Origin: Evansella vedderi
Lineage (GTDB): Bacteria > Bacillota > Bacilli > Bacillales > Salisediminibacteriaceae
Direction of reading: 5' to 3'
NCBI RefSeq assembly: GCF_030813435.1
Contig: NZ_JAUSUG010000021.1
Coordinates: forward strand, 47,918 to 111,917
DNA: 64,000 nucleotides
Part shown: positions 35,573 to 44,366 of the stretch, piece after piece
How positions within the stretch are numbered: the first letter of the stretch is position 1
How the letters are laid out: every line of letters starts with the position of its first letter
Translations under genes and position numbers: made by a program
The notes under the pieces: model-generated
Databases searched by the model: none
The model's input: only the letters and a program-made list of their open reading frames with translations
Told to the model about the DNA's origin: nothing

Positions 35573-35640
35573 AGGACCCGGTCCCGCACAGTTTTGTGAA
35601 CTGTCACAAAATTGTGCGGAACCGGGTCCTTGTCTTTTTA
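35573..35640 (+). terminator. Palindromic element copy 4, acting as thiamine-operon terminator
   Basis: GGACCCGGTCCCGCACA pairs with its near-complement ending ACCGGGTCC around TGTGAACTGTCACA. The plus strand then reads TTGTCTTTTTA, so this copy is a plausible intrinsic terminator for the operon and lies between convergent genes. Confidence 0.8.
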
Positions 35641-36537
35641 TGAGCCTACTATTTCTCCGCCATTCACATGTATCACTTGGCCGGTAATATAACTGGAGTC
35701 ATCTGATGCCAGATAAACGAAGGTTGGGGCTAATTCAAATGGCTGGCCTGCCCTTTCCATCGGAGTTCTTGTTCCAAATGTTTTCACATCCTCTTCTTCG
35801 AAGGATGAAGGAATTAATGGTGTCCATATGGGTCCTGGTGCAACAGCGTTTACCCGTATTTCTTGATCCACTAAGGACATGGCTAACGATCGGGTAAATG
35901 TGATAACAGCACCTTGGGATGCGGAATAATCAATTAATTTTTTATGACCACGGAAGGCAGTAACAGATCCGTTGTTTATAATGGTGCTTCCCCGTTGTAA
36001 ATAAGGGAGCACTGCCTTTGTCATATGGAAGAAAGAGAAGATGTTTGTTCGGAAAGTAGTTTCTAATTGTTCGGTGGAAATATCCAATATGGATTTCTTA
36101 GGATATTGAACAGCAGCATTGTTAACAAGAATATCTATTTGCCCAAAGGTTTGCATTGTTTGTTGTACGACATGGTACGAAAAACGTTCCTCCTTTAAGT
36201 CACCGGAGATGGTAAGACAACTCCTCCCCAGCTGATGGATCCTCTCCTTCGTTTCTTCCGCGTCTCTATGTTCGTTGTAATACACAATAACAACATGGGC
36301 TCCCTCTTTTGCAAAGGCAATGGCCGCCGCTCTGCCGATTCCACTATCTCCCCCAGTAATAATAGCCACTTTATCATGTAATTTATGTGAACCTGTGTAG
36401 TTGGGGTTTTCTGCTATTGGCCTTGGAACCATGGGATACTCTAAGCCTGGATGCTGCTCCTGATGCTGAGGTGGAAAGGATATAGGTTTCTCCTCACATT
36501 CAACCTCTTTATCATAATAAGGATATTGGGGATACAA
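35638..36537 (-). CDS. SDR-family oxidoreductase with substituted catalytic lysine
   Basis: A 299-residue classical short-chain dehydrogenase resembling the Bacillus general-stress SDRs (YhxC/YhdF, GsiB-region proteins), with the usual Pro-rich N-terminal extension. The cofactor loop TGGDSGIGRAAA, the NNAA motif, the catalytic Ser (NNGSVTAF) and the Tyr are present. However, the active site reads YSASQGA where the family has YSATKGA, so the Lys of Y-x3-K is Gln (codon CAA). This should greatly weaken dehydrogenase activity if real. NADP-type and substrate are unknown. The TTG start follows AGGAGG. Convergent with the thiamine operon. Confidence 0.85.
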   Translation of the reverse strand: MYPQYPYYDKEVECEEKPISFPPQHQEQHPGLEYPMVPRPIAENPNYTGSHKLHDKVAIITGGDSGIGRAAAIAFAKEGAHVVIVYYNEHRDAEETKERIHQLGRSCLTISGDLKEERFSYHVVQQTMQTFGQIDILVNNAAVQYPKKSILDISTEQLETTFRTNIFSFFHMTKAVLPYLQRGSTIINNGSVTAFRGHKKLIDYSASQGAVITFTRSLAMSLVDQEIRVNAVAPGPIWTPLIPSSFEEEDVKTFGTRTPMERAGQPFELAPTFVYLASDDSSYITGQVIHVNGGEIVGS

Positions 36538-36757
36538 TGATAACTCCTCCTCTTAGGCGTTTGTACCCTATAGCCTATTCTAAAAGCTTGACCGAAGTGA
36601 TTTTTTCTCTCCCCTTGGAAGATGGGGTAACAGTACCTGCCGTAAGAACTGGTGATAAATCAAAGATCCTCTCCCAACTATGAAGATGCGTGGCAAACGC
36701 AACAGGTAACTGTTGCCGCTAACGACTCAGCAGAGATAGGTCAGCCTATTAAATTGT

Positions 36758-36810
36758 AAAAAATAAATAATGCCTGCTCCAAATCGCACTAACTTATCTT
36801 GGGTAGGCAT
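36758..36810 (-). terminator. Terminator of the tad operon
   Basis: On the minus strand ATGCCTAC and GCAGGCAT enclose a long loop and are followed by a T-rich run (TATTTATTTTTTAC), directly after the tadC stop. The rest of the gap up to 36537 shows nothing clear. Confidence 0.6.
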
Positions 36811-36813
36811 ATA

Positions 36814-37734
36814 TTAAAATCCGTTAAGGAACTGCAACACTGCTGGGGCTAAGATTACTATGAAAATACATGGGAAAATAAAGATTACCAGTGGAAAAAG
36901 CATTTTAACAGGAGCTTTCATTGCCGCTTCCTCTGCCCGTTGTTTTCTCCGTTGACGTACTTCTAAGGACTGAACTCGTAGAGTTTGAACCAACCCGATC
37001 CCTAGTTGCTCGGCCTGGATAATACTTCCTATTAACGATTTAACATCTGAATTGTTTAACCGGTTCCTAACTCCTGATAGGGCTTCTCTCCTTGTTTTAC
37101 CTAATCTCATTTCCTCAAGACAAATTTGAAATTCATAGGAAAGGACACCTTGCCTTTTCTCCACTACTTTTGTTAAGGCAGAGTCAAAACCTAACCCAGC
37201 TTCAATACTTACTGTTACTAAATCCAGAAAGTCTGGAAGCTCCTTTGAAGCCAGCTTATTTCTTGAGTTAGTTTTCACTTTTAAATAAAACGATGGAAGA
37301 AAAAGCCCACATATAATCCCACCGAAAACTAACATTACTATGAAACCAGTGTTTGTAGAATCAAGAATATAAGCATAAAACCCAAATAAAACGGGGAGCA
37401 AAATCATTACTACTATTTGTAATATCCTATAGTCACCAGGAGTCATCCCAAATGGGCTTCCAGCTTGAAGGAGTTTATTTTCTATTTTTTCTAGTTTTTC
37501 ATTTGAGATCTTCTTTTGAGTACTCCCCTTCATTTTTTTCCAGACAGGGGCTACTATTCGTTTAGAAAAGGAGAGTTTCTTTATTTCATCCTTTTCGTCT
37601 GTTGTTGCTTCTGTGTAATTGCCTTGAAAAACAGTAGTGACTCGACTTCTAATTCTATCCTTCTTTTCTCCCCTGAACAGAAATAAACCATATATCAATA
37701 AGACTATCGTTGAGAAAAATCCTAGGAATAACAT
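36814..37734 (-). CDS. tadC: Tad pilus inner-membrane platform protein TadC
   Basis: A 306-residue type II secretion F-family protein with an N-terminal membrane helix, two central helices around residues 105-150 and a C-terminal pair ending FPCIFIVILAPAVLQFL. The T2SSF domain has SIEAGLGFDSALTKV and QAEQLGIGLVQTLRVQS. With TadB it forms the membrane platform on which TadA drives Flp pilus assembly. It is the last gene of the locus, 4 bp behind tadB, with GAGGTG before its ATG. Confidence 0.9.
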   Translation of the reverse strand: MLFLGFFSTIVLLIYGLFLFRGEKKDRIRSRVTTVFQGNYTEATTDEKDEIKKLSFSKRIVAPVWKKMKGSTQKKISNEKLEKIENKLLQAGSPFGMTPGDYRILQIVVMILLPVLFGFYAYILDSTNTGFIVMLVFGGIICGLFLPSFYLKVKTNSRNKLASKELPDFLDLVTVSIEAGLGFDSALTKVVEKRQGVLSYEFQICLEEMRLGKTRREALSGVRNRLNNSDVKSLIGSIIQAEQLGIGLVQTLRVQSLEVRQRRKQRAEEAAMKAPVKMLFPLVIFIFPCIFIVILAPAVLQFLNGF

Positions 37735-37738
37735 AAAC

Positions 37739-38701
37739 TTACACCTCTATTGACGTCAATTTTCGTATAAGCATAAATCCAATAAAACAAGAAATAGCAG
37801 CAATGATTAATAGGATAATTCCGATTGGTTCCATAAATAATACACTCATGTAACTGGGCTCTACAAAATAAATCATGACACCAACGAATATTGGTAATAA
37901 GCCTAATACCCATCCTGACATTCTTCCTTGTGCTGTTAATGTGCTAATTTGACCTTGAATTTTAATCCGATCCCTGATGGTATCTACAATCGTTTCTAAT
38001 ACCGTAGCTAAATTTCCACCCACTTGTCTTTGAATGACAATAGCTTGGATCATAATATCCAAATCTTCGCTTGGCATCCGTTCCTTAAGGTTATTGAGGG
38101 CCTCTTCCACCGATGTCCCATATTGCATTTCTTTTAAAACGATAGAAATTTCTTCTTTAACTGGAGATTGTGCTTCTTCCATAACAGAATTGAGGGCTTG
38201 GGGAAAACTGAAACCTGCCCTTAATGCACCGACAATAGTAGAAATCATTTCTGGTAAACTGTCTTGAAACTTCTTCAACCTTTCATTTATCTTCTTTCTA
38301 ACAATAATTTTTGGTAACAAGAAACCGAAAATACCACCTATTATCATGATGAATACATTTTCAAATAATAGAAAGAACAAGCCCGTCCCTAGTATCGTTG
38401 CTATACCTTGGAACATAATATATTCTTCTGGTTTCAAAGGAAGTCCAGCTTGAGTTAAAAGACTCTCCAGTTTTGAGTTTTTCTCCTTTGTTAATAGCTT
38501 ATTTTTAATGCTATTTCTTTTTTGCATAAACTGAAGGGCTAAACGAAACTTCTTAGACTCCAAAATTTCCTTATCCGATTGCTGTAAATATCGTTGTACT
38601 CGCTTTTCAATTCGTTTATCACTTAAGAAAATTTTCTGTAAAATATACATACAAAATAGAAACGTTGTGAAGAGAACCATTAATGCAATTATTATTATCA
38701 T
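37739..38701 (-). CDS. tadB: Tad pilus inner-membrane platform protein TadB
   Basis: A 320-residue T2SSF-family protein paralogous to TadC, with a leading hydrophobic segment, GALRAGFSFPQALNSV, and IQRQVGGNLATVLETI typical of the TadB domain, plus C-terminal helices. A GTG at 38710 is open, but the ATG at 38701 lies 8 nt after GAGGGG and is preferred. It is tightly coupled to tadA, whose stop lies 6 bp upstream. Confidence 0.9.
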   Translation of the reverse strand: MIIIIALMVLFTTFLFCMYILQKIFLSDKRIEKRVQRYLQQSDKEILESKKFRLALQFMQKRNSIKNKLLTKEKNSKLESLLTQAGLPLKPEEYIMFQGIATILGTGLFFLLFENVFIMIIGGIFGFLLPKIIVRKKINERLKKFQDSLPEMISTIVGALRAGFSFPQALNSVMEEAQSPVKEEISIVLKEMQYGTSVEEALNNLKERMPSEDLDIMIQAIVIQRQVGGNLATVLETIVDTIRDRIKIQGQISTLTAQGRMSGWVLGLLPIFVGVMIYFVEPSYMSVLFMEPIGIILLIIAAISCFIGFMLIRKLTSIEV

Positions 38702-38706
38702 TCTCT

Positions 38707-40197
38707 TCACCCCTCATCATTAATAAATACACTCGGTGGAATAGATAATCCTGACGTTTCTAGACGCTCATAGAATTTGGGCCGAATTCCAGTTGGTATT
38801 AATCTACCTTTTATTTTTCCGTTTTCATCTACACCTTCTTGTTTAAAGGTAAAAATATCTTGAAGAACAATGACATCTCCTTCTAACCCTTGTACTTCCG
38901 TGATTTTTACTATTTTTCTAGAGCCATCCTTTAATCTTGTTTGCTGAATAATTAAATCGATAGCACCTGCGATTTGTTCCCTAATAGCTTTAATAGGGAG
39001 TTCTACCCCAGCAAAGAGAACCATTGTCTCTAATCTAGCAATCATATCACGTGGGCTATTAGAGTGGCCTGTCGCCAAGGACCCATCATGACCTGTGTTC
39101 ATGGCCTGAAGCATATCCAATGCCTCTGCCCCACGAACCTCCCCAATGACGACACGATCAGGACGCATACGTAATGAGTTCCTAACGAGATCTCGTATGG
39201 TTATTGCCCCTTTTCCTTCAATATTTGGAGGCCGGGACTCTAAGGAAACAACATGATCCTGCCCTAATTGAAGCTCAGCAGCATCCTCAATTGTTACAAT
39301 TCGTTCATCATTTGGAATAAAGTTCGATAAAACATTTAGGGAGGTTGTTTTACCGGAGCCTGTACCACCACTGACAAAGATATTTAATCTTGCTTTTACA
39401 CAAGCATCAAGGAAAACAGCCATCGTTTCCGTTAATGTTCCAAAACGAACGAGATCGTCAATTTTAAATGGATCCTTAGCAAATTTACGGATCGTAATCG
39501 TTGGTCCATTCAATGCTAATGGTGGAATAATGGCATTTACACGGGAGCCGTCTGGTAGTCTTGCATCTACCATTGGACTACTTTCATCTATTCTTCTGCC
39601 AATGGGAGCAACGATTCTTTCAATTACATTTAATACATGATCGTTATCCCTAAAGGTGACATCCGTTAGTACTATCTTTCCATTTTGCTCACAATAGACT
39701 TGGTCTGGCCCATTCACCATTACTTCCGATATATTTTCGTCTAGTAAAAGTGGGTTTATTGGTCCAAATCCTGTTAAATCATTTATGAGCTCATCTACTA
39801 CTCTTTTTCGATCAATGGTTCCTTTAAAAGAGTTATCCTCTTTTATAATTTCAATGGCCATTTCATCAATTTTCGAAACAACCTTGTCTATATCTTCTTC
39901 ATCCTTCATTTCTTGAAGAATTTGTTTATGTAACAAGCTTTTTAACTCTCGGTGCTTCTCTACTGCTTTAGGGTTCGCTATCTTCTTTTTGTTCAACTCT
40001 AATTTTCGTGGTGATTCTTGTACTTTCATAGTAATTGACCCTCCGTGAGAATTCTCTGCTTCTCCATTAGGATTACGAGCAGCTCTCACAAAGGACATGG
40101 GATCGTTATCATCTATGTTTACCCTAGTATTCATATTTGATGAAGCACTGGAATGGCCCTGTTCATTTTTATCCTTTAAGCGAGTTAAGAGACTCAT
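38707..40197 (-). CDS. tadA: Tad pilus assembly/secretion ATPase TadA (CpaF)
   Basis: A 496-residue hexameric secretion ATPase. Walker A is FVSGGTGSGKTTSLN near residue 285, the Asp box follows in VTIEDAAELQ, Walker B is RPDRVVIGEVRGAEALDM and the His box is SLATGHSNSPRDM. The N-terminal third is charged and carries the all-alpha and NTD1 regions of CpaF proteins. It powers pilin polymerisation at the TadBC platform. ATG with AAGGGGTG upstream, 15 bp after the CpaE-like gene. Confidence 0.95.
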   Translation of the reverse strand: MSLLTRLKDKNEQGHSSASSNMNTRVNIDDNDPMSFVRAARNPNGEAENSHGGSITMKVQESPRKLELNKKKIANPKAVEKHRELKSLLHKQILQEMKDEEDIDKVVSKIDEMAIEIIKEDNSFKGTIDRKRVVDELINDLTGFGPINPLLLDENISEVMVNGPDQVYCEQNGKIVLTDVTFRDNDHVLNVIERIVAPIGRRIDESSPMVDARLPDGSRVNAIIPPLALNGPTITIRKFAKDPFKIDDLVRFGTLTETMAVFLDACVKARLNIFVSGGTGSGKTTSLNVLSNFIPNDERIVTIEDAAELQLGQDHVVSLESRPPNIEGKGAITIRDLVRNSLRMRPDRVVIGEVRGAEALDMLQAMNTGHDGSLATGHSNSPRDMIARLETMVLFAGVELPIKAIREQIAGAIDLIIQQTRLKDGSRKIVKITEVQGLEGDVIVLQDIFTFKQEGVDENGKIKGRLIPTGIRPKFYERLETSGLSIPPSVFINDEG

Positions 40198-40212
40198 TCA
40201 AAATTCACCCCT

Positions 40213-41028
40213 TTAATGACCAAAAACATTTTTCAAGATTGAACGTTTTTTTCTTTTTTCTAATGCAAATTCCTTAGTGGAAATCAGACTTTCCGCCATT
40301 TTAAAAATAGCTTTCGATAGATCCGATTTTCCTTGACCAATAACAAAAGGTATACCTACATTGATAGAATGAATTGCTATTTTTGGATTATTGGCAATGG
40401 AGATAGCCCTTCTTTCTCCTAGCATTTTAGTAGCATCATCAATATTTATAAGGCTGTCAATATTATATTGGTTTATAATTAATTGAACCTTTTCCCGAAG
40501 CTCCAACTGCTCCAATGTTTCTATCATGAGCTTTGAGTTTTTTAATGTGGTCATCTCTAAGTTTGTTAACATGATAACTTCATCTGCTAGTTCTAAAACA
40601 TCAATCGTTTGCTCTTGCAATCCTATTGCCGTATCCACTACTACATAATCATGTTGTTTTAATAGTAGTTTCAAGACTCTTTTTAAAATTTCACTAGTGA
40701 CTAATTCCGCATACTCAGGTCTCTCAGGCGCTGGTAGTACATGGACACCAGAGGTATGCTGAGATAAGTAATTTACTAGAGCATGGTCATCCATTCCTTC
40801 CATATCTTCTGCCACATCTTGTATCGTAAAAGATGATTGGAGGTCTAATGCTAGACTAACATCACCAAACTGTAAGTCCCCGTCAACTAAGCAAACCTTA
40901 AGATTTTTCTTACTTAACGCTACAGCTAGGTTCACAGAGACAAGTGTTCTGCCAATACCACCTTTTGCACTACAAATAGCAATTAATTTACCTTGTTTCC
41001 GTTTACGATGTTGATTATCCTCTGCCAT
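40213..41028 (-). CDS. CpaE-like (TadZ) MinD/ParA-family localisation ATPase
   Basis: A 271-residue ParA/MinD ATPase. The deviant Walker A reads CSAKGGIGRT, keeping the signature lysine but with Arg in place of the usual second Lys. VCLVDGDLQFGDVSLALDL is the switch I/II region of the CpaE group. There is no N-terminal receiver-like domain, unlike Caulobacter CpaE, so this is the short Gram-positive form. It probably places the pilus machine in the cell. Located between cpaB and tadA. Confidence 0.85.
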   Translation of the reverse strand: MAEDNQHRKRKQGKLIAICSAKGGIGRTLVSVNLAVALSKKNLKVCLVDGDLQFGDVSLALDLQSSFTIQDVAEDMEGMDDHALVNYLSQHTSGVHVLPAPERPEYAELVTSEILKRVLKLLLKQHDYVVVDTAIGLQEQTIDVLELADEVIMLTNLEMTTLKNSKLMIETLEQLELREKVQLIINQYNIDSLINIDDATKMLGERRAISIANNPKIAIHSINVGIPFVIGQGKSDLSKAIFKMAESLISTKEFALEKRKKRSILKNVFGH

Positions 41029-41061
41029 AGCGATACCTCCTTACTTAAATTCCTTGTTGTA

Positions 41062-41757
41062 TTAATCTTTTTCTTTTTCGTCTTCTGAAGTAATACTAGA
41101 ATGTAATGTGAAATGTATGTTTCCTTTTTCTGCCGAATTAATTAATTTTGTTGCTTCTTCTGGTTCTAGCTCTAAAGTTACGGAGCTATATTCCATATAG
41201 GTTACCTGGTCATTAACTGGGGGCAGCATTTTTCTCCCTACGGCTAAAACTCTTACCTCGGAGAAGATTAGTGTTGATTGCAGTTCTGTATCGTTTTCAT
41301 TTGTCGCCACCGTTTCCGTTAGAATGACGTCAACATAATCCTCTGGCTCAATTAAGTTAGATACTGACCTTACGAAATCAGCATTCACTGACACGGCCCG
41401 ATAGCCTTCTTGCACCTTTCTTGATACTAGCGTCATCTCTTCCTTATCTGATTTCGTACGATGACTTAAAAGTATTTCCCCTTCTTCTATGGTGGTGATG
41501 GCGAAGTGCCCCACAACCTCATTCATTGAATGAACTGTGTTTGCATGCAAATTATTCTCCGTTACGCGGATGATTTCTAACATATCTGAAGTTATAATTT
41601 GATTCTCCACAATGGGATGTTTCGCGACTACCACATCTACTACACTGTCATTAACAGCTTCTGCCGCTTTAAACTGCTGCACATATTGAACAAACAAAAA
41701 CGTTGTAAATGCTCCCATAATTAAAGCCAATGCTAAAATTATTCTTGATTTCATCAT
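41062..41757 (-). CDS. cpaB: Flp pilus assembly protein CpaB (RcpC), SAF domain
   Basis: A 231-residue protein with an N-terminal membrane anchor (ILALALIMGAFTTFLFV) and a SAF domain starting VVVAKHPIVENQIITSDML, followed by a CpaB/RcpC C-terminal region (GYRAVSVNADF, PEDYVDVIL). In Gram-negatives RcpC is linked to the outer-membrane secretin; in a Gram-positive it probably acts at the cell wall. Its start lies 5 bp after the TadG-like gene. Confidence 0.87.
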   Translation of the reverse strand: MMKSRIILALALIMGAFTTFLFVQYVQQFKAAEAVNDSVVDVVVAKHPIVENQIITSDMLEIIRVTENNLHANTVHSMNEVVGHFAITTIEEGEILLSHRTKSDKEEMTLVSRKVQEGYRAVSVNADFVRSVSNLIEPEDYVDVILTETVATNENDTELQSTLIFSEVRVLAVGRKMLPPVNDQVTYMEYSSVTLELEPEEATKLINSAEKGNIHFTLHSSITSEDEKEKD

Positions 41758-41762
41758 GTCAC

Positions 41763-42707
41763 CTACTCTATTAATCTAATACTATATGCTCCATGGGATT
41801 CGGCATTTTCATTTACTATTCCCGTATCGGCATATTCTACAAAATATCCTCTTACGGTTGAATCGGAGCTATTAAACGGTGCTGAAATGTAGAAATAAGC
41901 AAAACCTACTACTTTAATCTGTTGTATTCGACCATTGGATACAATAATTGGTTCATATACAGGTACTAAAATTCTCCTTGGACAGTTTCGTTCTGTTGGC
42001 CCATCACAAGGCTGGTTTATAAGATGAGTAACAGCTCGATTGGTTGGTTGATTCATATTACCTGCTTCCGTGTCTAATATTTGGTTAATACTTATTACAT
42101 CGTTAAAACCTGTCTTTAAATTTTCTTCAAATGTATCCGCACCAGTTGAACCCAATGCCAATGCACCAAAATTCCCCGTCTCTACATTCCGTTGGTCTAC
42201 TTTTAAATTGAATTCATGATTAGGTCCGTGTCCATTCTCAATTAGGGTGGACCTTTCAATCCCTAGGGGGGCAGCTCCTTGTGCACTTCCCATTATTCCA
42301 AGTCCTGCTGTGGCCCTTGTAACAATGTCCACAGACTCTATTCCAAACAGACTAGAAAAGGCAAGGGCTAATGGTTTTTTCAGATTTACAGTAACGGAAT
42401 TATTTAGCTGTACTTCTATATCCTCATCATTTAAAACTATTGATTCGTCATGAAAAGAAACAACCTCATGAACTATTTGTCTGACCCTACTTTCTACCAA
42501 AACAGGATTCATATCTCCTACAACTAGTTCTTGTGCTCCTGAAAGGGCAGCTGCATTTACTACTTTCTGCAGGTCGGTTTTTTTCATAAAATAGGAACCA
42601 CCGTCAATAACTAAGCCCGTCATTGCAAGTAATCCTGTAAATGCTATAGAAACTATTAAAAGAACATTTCCCTTTTCATTTGTTAAAAGCTTTTTCATCC
42701 ATTTCAT
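41763..42707 (-). CDS. TadG-like pseudopilin/pilus-associated protein
   Basis: A 314-residue protein with the TadE/G N terminus: EKGNVLLIVSIAFTGLLAMT followed by GLVIDGGSYFMKKTDLQKVV, the region that forms the membrane helix and precedes the NAAALSGAQEL motif. The remainder is a secreted domain containing Cys residues in PCDGPTERNCPRRI, perhaps a disulfide. It lacks the vWA domain of Gram-negative TadG. Likely role: minor pilin or adhesive cell-surface factor. Confidence 0.82.
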   Translation of the reverse strand: MKWMKKLLTNEKGNVLLIVSIAFTGLLAMTGLVIDGGSYFMKKTDLQKVVNAAALSGAQELVVGDMNPVLVESRVRQIVHEVVSFHDESIVLNDEDIEVQLNNSVTVNLKKPLALAFSSLFGIESVDIVTRATAGLGIMGSAQGAAPLGIERSTLIENGHGPNHEFNLKVDQRNVETGNFGALALGSTGADTFEENLKTGFNDVISINQILDTEAGNMNQPTNRAVTHLINQPCDGPTERNCPRRILVPVYEPIIVSNGRIQQIKVVGFAYFYISAPFNSSDSTVRGYFVEYADTGIVNENAESHGAYSIRLIE

Positions 42708-42717
42708 AATTAATTCC

Positions 42718-43131
42718 TCATTCTATTCTAATCGTTGAGTCTGAAGTTAATAGAATTGGATCTTGGAAAATACTATTAAAGAAAGGAACTAGAGTTTTGA
42801 CAGGGTATTGTAATTTAACATTTACATAATCACCAGACTTAAGTGAGTCAGGTGAACAAACTTTATTTTCCCCATTCACCTTAAATGTGCATATTTCCAC
42901 TATTAAATCTATGGAGTTACCAGATTTGAAGTTTCTTTCGGCAAAATCAGTGATTTCATTATTACTTCTCCCAAATGCCCCCAGTCTAACTGTTTCTTGT
43001 GTAGTAAAATGAAGTTCCGAATATGTATAGAGGATTCTGCCTATATCAAAGATTCCAACAACAAGAAGTATTAAAAGGGGGATAACTAGTGCCATCTCCA
43101 CCAATGATTGTCCTTTTTCATCACGAATCAT
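42718..43131 (-). CDS. tadE: TadE-family pseudopilin
   Basis: A 137-residue protein with DEKGQSLVEMALVIPLLILL, the TadE motif in which the prepilin peptidase cuts before the hydrophobic helix and Glu is at position +5. A short exposed domain with two cysteines follows (VEICTF...VCSPDS). The open frame begins at 43152, but the ATG at 43131 overlaps the prepilin peptidase stop (ATGA) and has TGGAG upstream, so it is used. Confidence 0.88.
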   Translation of the reverse strand: MIRDEKGQSLVEMALVIPLLILLVVGIFDIGRILYTYSELHFTTQETVRLGAFGRSNNEITDFAERNFKSGNSIDLIVEICTFKVNGENKVCSPDSLKSGDYVNVKLQYPVKTLVPFFNSIFQDPILLTSDSTIRIE

Positions 43132-43658
43132 AACAGTACAACTCCATTCCATAAGAAAGCCATAAAGGCTCCGCCTGCTATTGCCACTGCATATGGATAA
43201 GTTTTCTTAAGGGTATTGTTATCTAAACCTAGTGAAGGTTTAATACCAGTTTTCAGCCTTAGGGTAATTAAGGAAAATAAGAAGGTTCGAATCCGGTATA
43301 GAAAACCTTTTCTAAATAAAAGGATGCATAAGCCAATGCCCCCTCCAATAATTGCCATATATACTGCCGTTATTAAAACAAAGGAGACTCCTTTTATTGC
43401 TCCAACTAATGCCAGTAGTTTTACATCGCCAGCGCCCATTCCTCCCATTAAATATGGAATAATTAGTATTCCTAATCCCACAAAAAAACCTACTACACTG
43501 CTCCCTAACCCAGCCAAGCCAAATTCCACAGTATTCAATAGGAGGGCTAAAAGTAATGCTGGAAATATTACTTTATTATAGATTTTCCTGCTTTTAAGAT
43601 CTGTTACTATACAAATAATTAAGACGGTAATTAATAATAGATTAAGAAACAATTTCAT
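43128..43658 (-). CDS. tadV: Type IV prepilin peptidase (A24, TadV/CpaA)
   Basis: A 176-residue membrane aspartyl protease with about five hydrophobic segments. The two catalytic aspartates are visible in CIVTDLKSRKIYN and in MGAGDVKLLALVG, the GxGD motif. It cleaves the Flp, TadE and TadG-like leader peptides encoded nearby. The GGAGGG site is only 2-3 nt from the ATG at 43658, so the TTG two codons later is a possible true start. Separated from the pilin genes by a MITE-like repeat. Confidence 0.9.
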   Translation of the reverse strand: MKLFLNLLLITVLIICIVTDLKSRKIYNKVIFPALLLALLLNTVEFGLAGLGSSVVGFFVGLGILIIPYLMGGMGAGDVKLLALVGAIKGVSFVLITAVYMAIIGGGIGLCILLFRKGFLYRIRTFLFSLITLRLKTGIKPSLGLDNNTLKKTYPYAVAIAGGAFMAFLWNGVVLL

Positions 43659-43685
43659 TACCCTCCTATCGTAGTTTCTTGAAAA

Positions 43686-43829
43686 AAGGCTGGGACAAAA
43701 GTATTTTTACTAATAAGAAATCCGAACAAACTAGATGTAGGTGCAATCTACCCGCTTCGAAAATATACTTCCCTAAGCTTGTGCATTGTTCGTATTTCCA
43801 ATTAAACACTTTAGTTTTGTCCTAGCCTT
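43686..43829. mobile_element. MITE-like element, family C, simple form
   Basis: About 145 bp with terminal inverted repeats AAAGGCTGGGACAAAAGT and ACTTTAGTTTTGTCCTAGCC. It lies inside the tad operon between flp pilins and tadV, where it could act as a processing or partial termination site that lowers expression of assembly genes relative to pilins. It lacks the family-B insert carried by its relative at 23256-23545. Confidence 0.75.
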
Positions 43830-43881
43830 TTCGTTCTAAATAGTGAACTTTTGTCGAAAAAGTATCAATTAACTTGTGAGT

Positions 43882-44112
43882 TTACATAGGTGTAACGATT
43901 TGAGTTGAATTTCCTTCATCCCCTAATAGCACTTCCTCTGCATTGGACCTATCATAGCTGCTCAACACGTCTAAATACATCTGTTCAATATGGCCACCAA
44001 GAGATGTTAAGAGGGCTACAATTGGAACCATTAAAACACCTAAAACAATGGCATACTCTGTCATACCTTGTCCGTGTTCTTCTACGACTAGTCTCTTTAG
44101 TTTGCTTGACAT
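43882..44112 (-). CDS. Flp-type pilin, copy 1
   Basis: A 76-residue class IVb prepilin. VEEHGQGMTEYAIVLGVLM carries the prepilin-peptidase site after Gly, with Glu at +5 and Tyr following, then a hydrophobic helix and a short acidic tail. An open frame begins with GTG at 44121, but the ATG at 44112 follows AAGGGTG by 8 nt. It is probably polymerised into the Tad pilus. It lies 22 bp behind the second pilin gene. Confidence 0.88.
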   Translation of the reverse strand: MSSKLKRLVVEEHGQGMTEYAIVLGVLMVPIVALLTSLGGHIEQMYLDVLSSYDRSNAEEVLLGDEGNSTQIVTPM

Positions 44113-44134
44113 AATTAACACACCCTTTTATAAA

Positions 44135-44338
44135 TTATTCGGTGGTGTTGTTTGAAGTTGGTACATCATGTCTTCCTTTAAGTTCTCCAAGTACTTCATT
44201 GTACATTGCCGTAATTTCTTCCCTAAACAAAGCAAGAATTCCAACAATCCCTACAGCTAAAATCCCTAACACCAACGCGTATTCCGTCATCCCTTGTCCT
44301 TCTTCTTCTATTACTAATTCTTTGAATTTGTTTAACAT
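44135..44338 (-). CDS. Flp-type pilin, copy 2
   Basis: A 67-residue class IVb prepilin with EEEGQGMTEYALVLGILAVG, the same cleavage and helix motif as the neighbouring copy, but with a different tail (ELKGRHDVPTSNN). It has the strongest ribosome site of the locus, AAAGGAGAG, so it may be the major pilin. Being closer to the riboswitch-controlled promoter supports that. Confidence 0.9.
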   Translation of the reverse strand: MLNKFKELVIEEEGQGMTEYALVLGILAVGIVGILALFREEITAMYNEVLGELKGRHDVPTSNNTTE

Positions 44339-44366
44339 GTCAATCTCTCCTTTAGTTTTTTAAGAT

